Assembly (NCBI GenBank): GCA_025363325.1
Contig: JANYEF010000374.1
Location: 1 to 6,654 of the forward strand
From: Nitrospira sp.
Lineage (GTDB): Bacteria; Nitrospirota; Nitrospiria; Nitrospirales; Nitrospiraceae
DNA length: 6,654 nt
Direction of reading: 5' to 3'
Shown: in pieces, positions 6,338-6,654 of the stretch
How the letters are laid out: every line of letters begins with the position of its first letter
Numbering within the stretch: position 1 is the first letter of the stretch
Position numbers and translations under genes: made by a program
The notes under the pieces: model-generated
Told to the model about the DNA's origin: nothing
Databases searched by the model: none
Seen by the model: the letters and a program-made list of their open reading frames with translations, nothing else

Positions 6338-6654
6338 ATGAAACTCTCGAAAAAAAGCGAGTACGGACTTCGTGCACTGCTGGAACTCACGCTCTTCTAT
6401 GGCAAGGAGACGCTACAGCGCCACCAGATCGCAACGCGACAACATATCCCGGTCGAATTTCTTGAACAGATCCTCCTGGCACTGAAACGCGCCGGCCTCC
6501 TCTCAAGTCGTCGAGGGATGAAAGGCGGCTACGCACTGATTAAATCCCCGGGGGAAATTACCCTCGGCCAAGTGATTCGCATTTTGGATGGCCCCCTCGC
6601 TCCCATCGGATGTGTGAGCAAGACGGCCTATCAGAAATGCGGAGACTGCCCCTA
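6338..6654 (+). CDS. Rrf2-family (IscR-like) transcriptional regulator, C-terminus cut
   Basis: Cytoplasmic DNA-binding regulator of the Rrf2 family; about 105 residues are visible. The start MKLSKKSEYGLRALLEL is the classic Rrf2 N-terminus. The winged helix-turn-helix aligns without gaps to E. coli IscR through residue 65, keeping LEQ (42-44, including Glu43 of the recognition helix), SS and Arg59-Gly60, and the wing GGY (63-65). Three cysteines, 92, 101 and 104, fall where Fe-S ligands sit in the family. Cys92 and Cys104 align with IscR ligands; the middle one is at 101 rather than 98. The spacing C-x8-C-x2-C also differs from RirA and NsrR as I recall them. The fourth ligand position (IscR His107) lies past the edge. 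No clear Shine-Dalgarno precedes ATG 6338. It is divergent from glyQ; its targets cannot be told here. Confidence 0.93.
   Translation, partial: MKLSKKSEYGLRALLELTLFYGKETLQRHQIATRQHIPVEFLEQILLALKRAGLLSSRRGMKGGYALIKSPGEITLGQVIRILDGPLAPIGCVSKTAYQKCGDCP

Noticed and set aside
1..6654. Mobile element, CRISPR array, toxin-antitoxin or defence system
   Set aside because: I saw no transposase, terminal inverted repeats, direct-repeat array or small gene pair. Four of the five genes belong to conserved core families and show no frameshift.

Overview
This 6.65 kb window looks like ordinary core chromosome from a moderately GC-rich free-living bacterium. The split, two-subunit glycyl-tRNA synthetase, the pyruvate phosphate dikinase and the wording of the protein sequences fit a Nitrospira-like member of the Nitrospirota. 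That assignment rests on recall of protein character, not on a search, so it is moderate at best. I found no insertion sequence, CRISPR array, tRNA, rRNA, prophage or defence gene.

Layout. Four genes run leftward on the minus strand and one runs rightward at the right edge. In order of transcription the leftward set is glyQ (6058-5120), glyS (5098-2909), a two-pass membrane protein of unknown function (2684-2166) and ppdK (from 2136 off the left edge, about 190 C-terminal residues missing). glyQ and glyS are 21 bp apart and are surely one operon. A 224 bp gap with hairpins but no obvious promoter separates glyS from the membrane protein gene. That gene lies only 29 bp from ppdK, so these two are probably co-transcribed. 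A 279 bp divergent intergenic region (6059-6337) separates glyQ from an Rrf2-family, IscR-like regulator that starts at 6338 and is cut by the right edge after about 105 residues.

How the genes fit together. GlyQ and GlyS form the alpha and beta subunits of glycyl-tRNA synthetase. PPDK interconverts pyruvate/ATP/Pi and PEP/AMP/PPi, a central-carbon step important to autotrophs using the reductive TCA cycle. The Rrf2 protein has three cysteines suited to an Fe-S cluster. Its own promoter region carries a near-palindrome that resembles the E. coli IscR type 1 operator, which suggests autoregulation.

The observations most worth a second look are the shifted middle cysteine of the Rrf2 regulator, its IscR-like operator, the unassigned membrane protein tied to ppdK, and the in-frame tail-to-head arrangement of glyQ and glyS with basic extensions at both ends. 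Nothing here amounts to a clearly new biological system.
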